Positions 4,636 to 5,243 of a stretch of DNA of 5,243 nt are shown here, piece by piece. Made by a program: the position numbers and the translations under genes. Each line of letters opens with the position of its first letter. Within the stretch, counting starts at the first letter, position 1. The notes beneath the pieces were generated by a model that did not search any database, was not told the origin of the DNA, and was given only the letters and a program-made list of their open reading frames with translations. Location of the stretch: contig JAISZP010000303.1 of the NCBI GenBank assembly GCA_031269135.1, positions 1-5,243 on the forward strand, given 5' to 3'. The stretch comes from Deltaproteobacteria bacterium. GTDB taxonomy: Bacteria; Desulfobacterota; Desulfarculia; Adiutricales; Adiutricaceae.

Positions 4636-5243
4636 ATGAAAATTCTGCTCGTAGCGTGCGAGACGATTGAGGACGAGATCAAGACCGCCCTCTTGAGCCT
4701 GGAAATTGATTATGAAGTCTTATGGCTGGAAGGCGGTCTCCACTTTAACCCCAATCACCTCAGAGACAGGTTGCAGCAAGTGTTCGATGAGGCCCAGGGC
4801 CGTTACGACAGGCTTTTGGTTTCTTTTGGTTATTGCGGAGGCGGGGTTTCGGGCCTGACGACCTATGACTATGAAACGGTCTTGCCTTTGGCTGACGATT
4901 GCCTGTCGCTTCTTTTGGGGTCGATGCAGGCTCGTCAGCTGGCGTCGAAACCTCCGACTTATTTTTTGACCAGCGGATGGATGCGTCACGAAAACAATGT
5001 GGTCACTTCTTACCAAAAGTGCATCGAGAAATATGGTCTGCGCCGATCCGAAAGGATTCATCGGATCATGCTCCACAATTATCATCGCTTTGGGTTGGTT
5101 GAGACCGGCTGCTACGATATGAAAAACGCCGTGCAGCAGGTGCAGGATTTGGCTCAGGCCATGGATTTGAAGGTTGAGACTCTGCCTGGCGATTTGGAAT
5201 GGGTAAAGAGATTTCTCCTCGGACCATACGACGATCCTGAACG
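4636..5243 (+). CDS. DUF1638 family protein, 3'-partial
   Basis: The frame is open from the ATG at 4636 to the window edge (202 codons visible), so the C terminus is missing. The sequence fits the DUF1638 pattern: MKILLVACETIEDEI at the N terminus with Cys8, a LHFNP motif (35-39, family LHN.P), a RYDRLLVSFGYCGGG segment (56-70) with Cys67, a YFLTSGW stretch near residue 110, and a late helix followed by LPGDLEWVKRFL. There is no signal peptide or membrane segment, so it is probably cytoplasmic. The family has no established biochemical role, but its members are often encoded beside corrinoid proteins and MtrH/UroD-type methyltransferases, as here, and are therefore suspected helpers or catalytic parts of methyl transfer. 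The conserved Cys and His could bind a metal or cofactor (inference). The complete protein is probably about 20-50 residues longer. Confidence 0.85.
   Translation, partial: MKILLVACETIEDEIKTALLSLEIDYEVLWLEGGLHFNPNHLRDRLQQVFDEAQGRYDRLLVSFGYCGGGVSGLTTYDYETVLPLADDCLSLLLGSMQARQLASKPPTYFLTSGWMRHENNVVTSYQKCIEKYGLRRSERIHRIMLHNYHRFGLVETGCYDMKNAVQQVQDLAQAMDLKVETLPGDLEWVKRFLLGPYDDPE

Overview
The window carries part of a corrinoid-dependent methyl-transfer gene cluster. All five recognisable genes are on the + strand: (1) the C-terminal part of a B12-binding corrinoid protein, cut by the left edge; (2) a UroD-fold methyltransferase of the MtaA/MtbA/CmuA superfamily; (3) an MFS transporter of the oxalate/formate antiporter (OFA) type; (4) a pterin-binding methyltransferase of the MtrH/AcsE (methyltetrahydrofolate:corrinoid) type; (5) a DUF1638 protein, cut by the right edge. 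Clusters like this occur in strictly anaerobic bacteria that take methyl groups from methoxylated or methylated compounds into the tetrahydrofolate / Wood-Ljungdahl pathway. Moderately GC-rich coding DNA and the gene types would fit a Desulfobacterota- or Clostridia-like anaerobe, but the sequence does not fix the taxon.

Layout: 1-591 corrinoid protein (partial); 593-1837 UroD-family methyltransferase, starting 1 nt after the previous stop; 1838-1925 short gap with two strong adjacent hairpins that can also pair with each other; 1926-3203 OFA transporter; 3204-3664 a 461-nt gap with no convincing gene, holding a 14-copy degenerate 7-bp repeat, a 5-copy 14-bp repeat, a candidate structured RNA element ending in a T tract, and a perfect 13-bp tandem duplication; 3665-4483 MtrH/AcsE-like methyltransferase; 4484-4635 a gap with a 17-bp tandem repeat; 4636-5243 DUF1638 gene, open at the edge.

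Working model (inference): the transporter brings in a methylated substrate, the UroD-fold enzyme moves its methyl group to the Co(I) corrinoid bound by the first protein, and the MtrH/AcsE-like enzyme passes it to tetrahydrofolate. DUF1638 proteins are recurrent neighbours of such systems, with unknown role. No reductive activase (RamA/ATP-dependent) and no second substrate-specific methyltransferase are visible; they may lie outside the window or elsewhere in the genome. The enzymes belong to known families. The less explained part is the non-coding DNA: each of the two larger gaps contains its own short-period tandem repeat, and TTGACG recurs in most of them.
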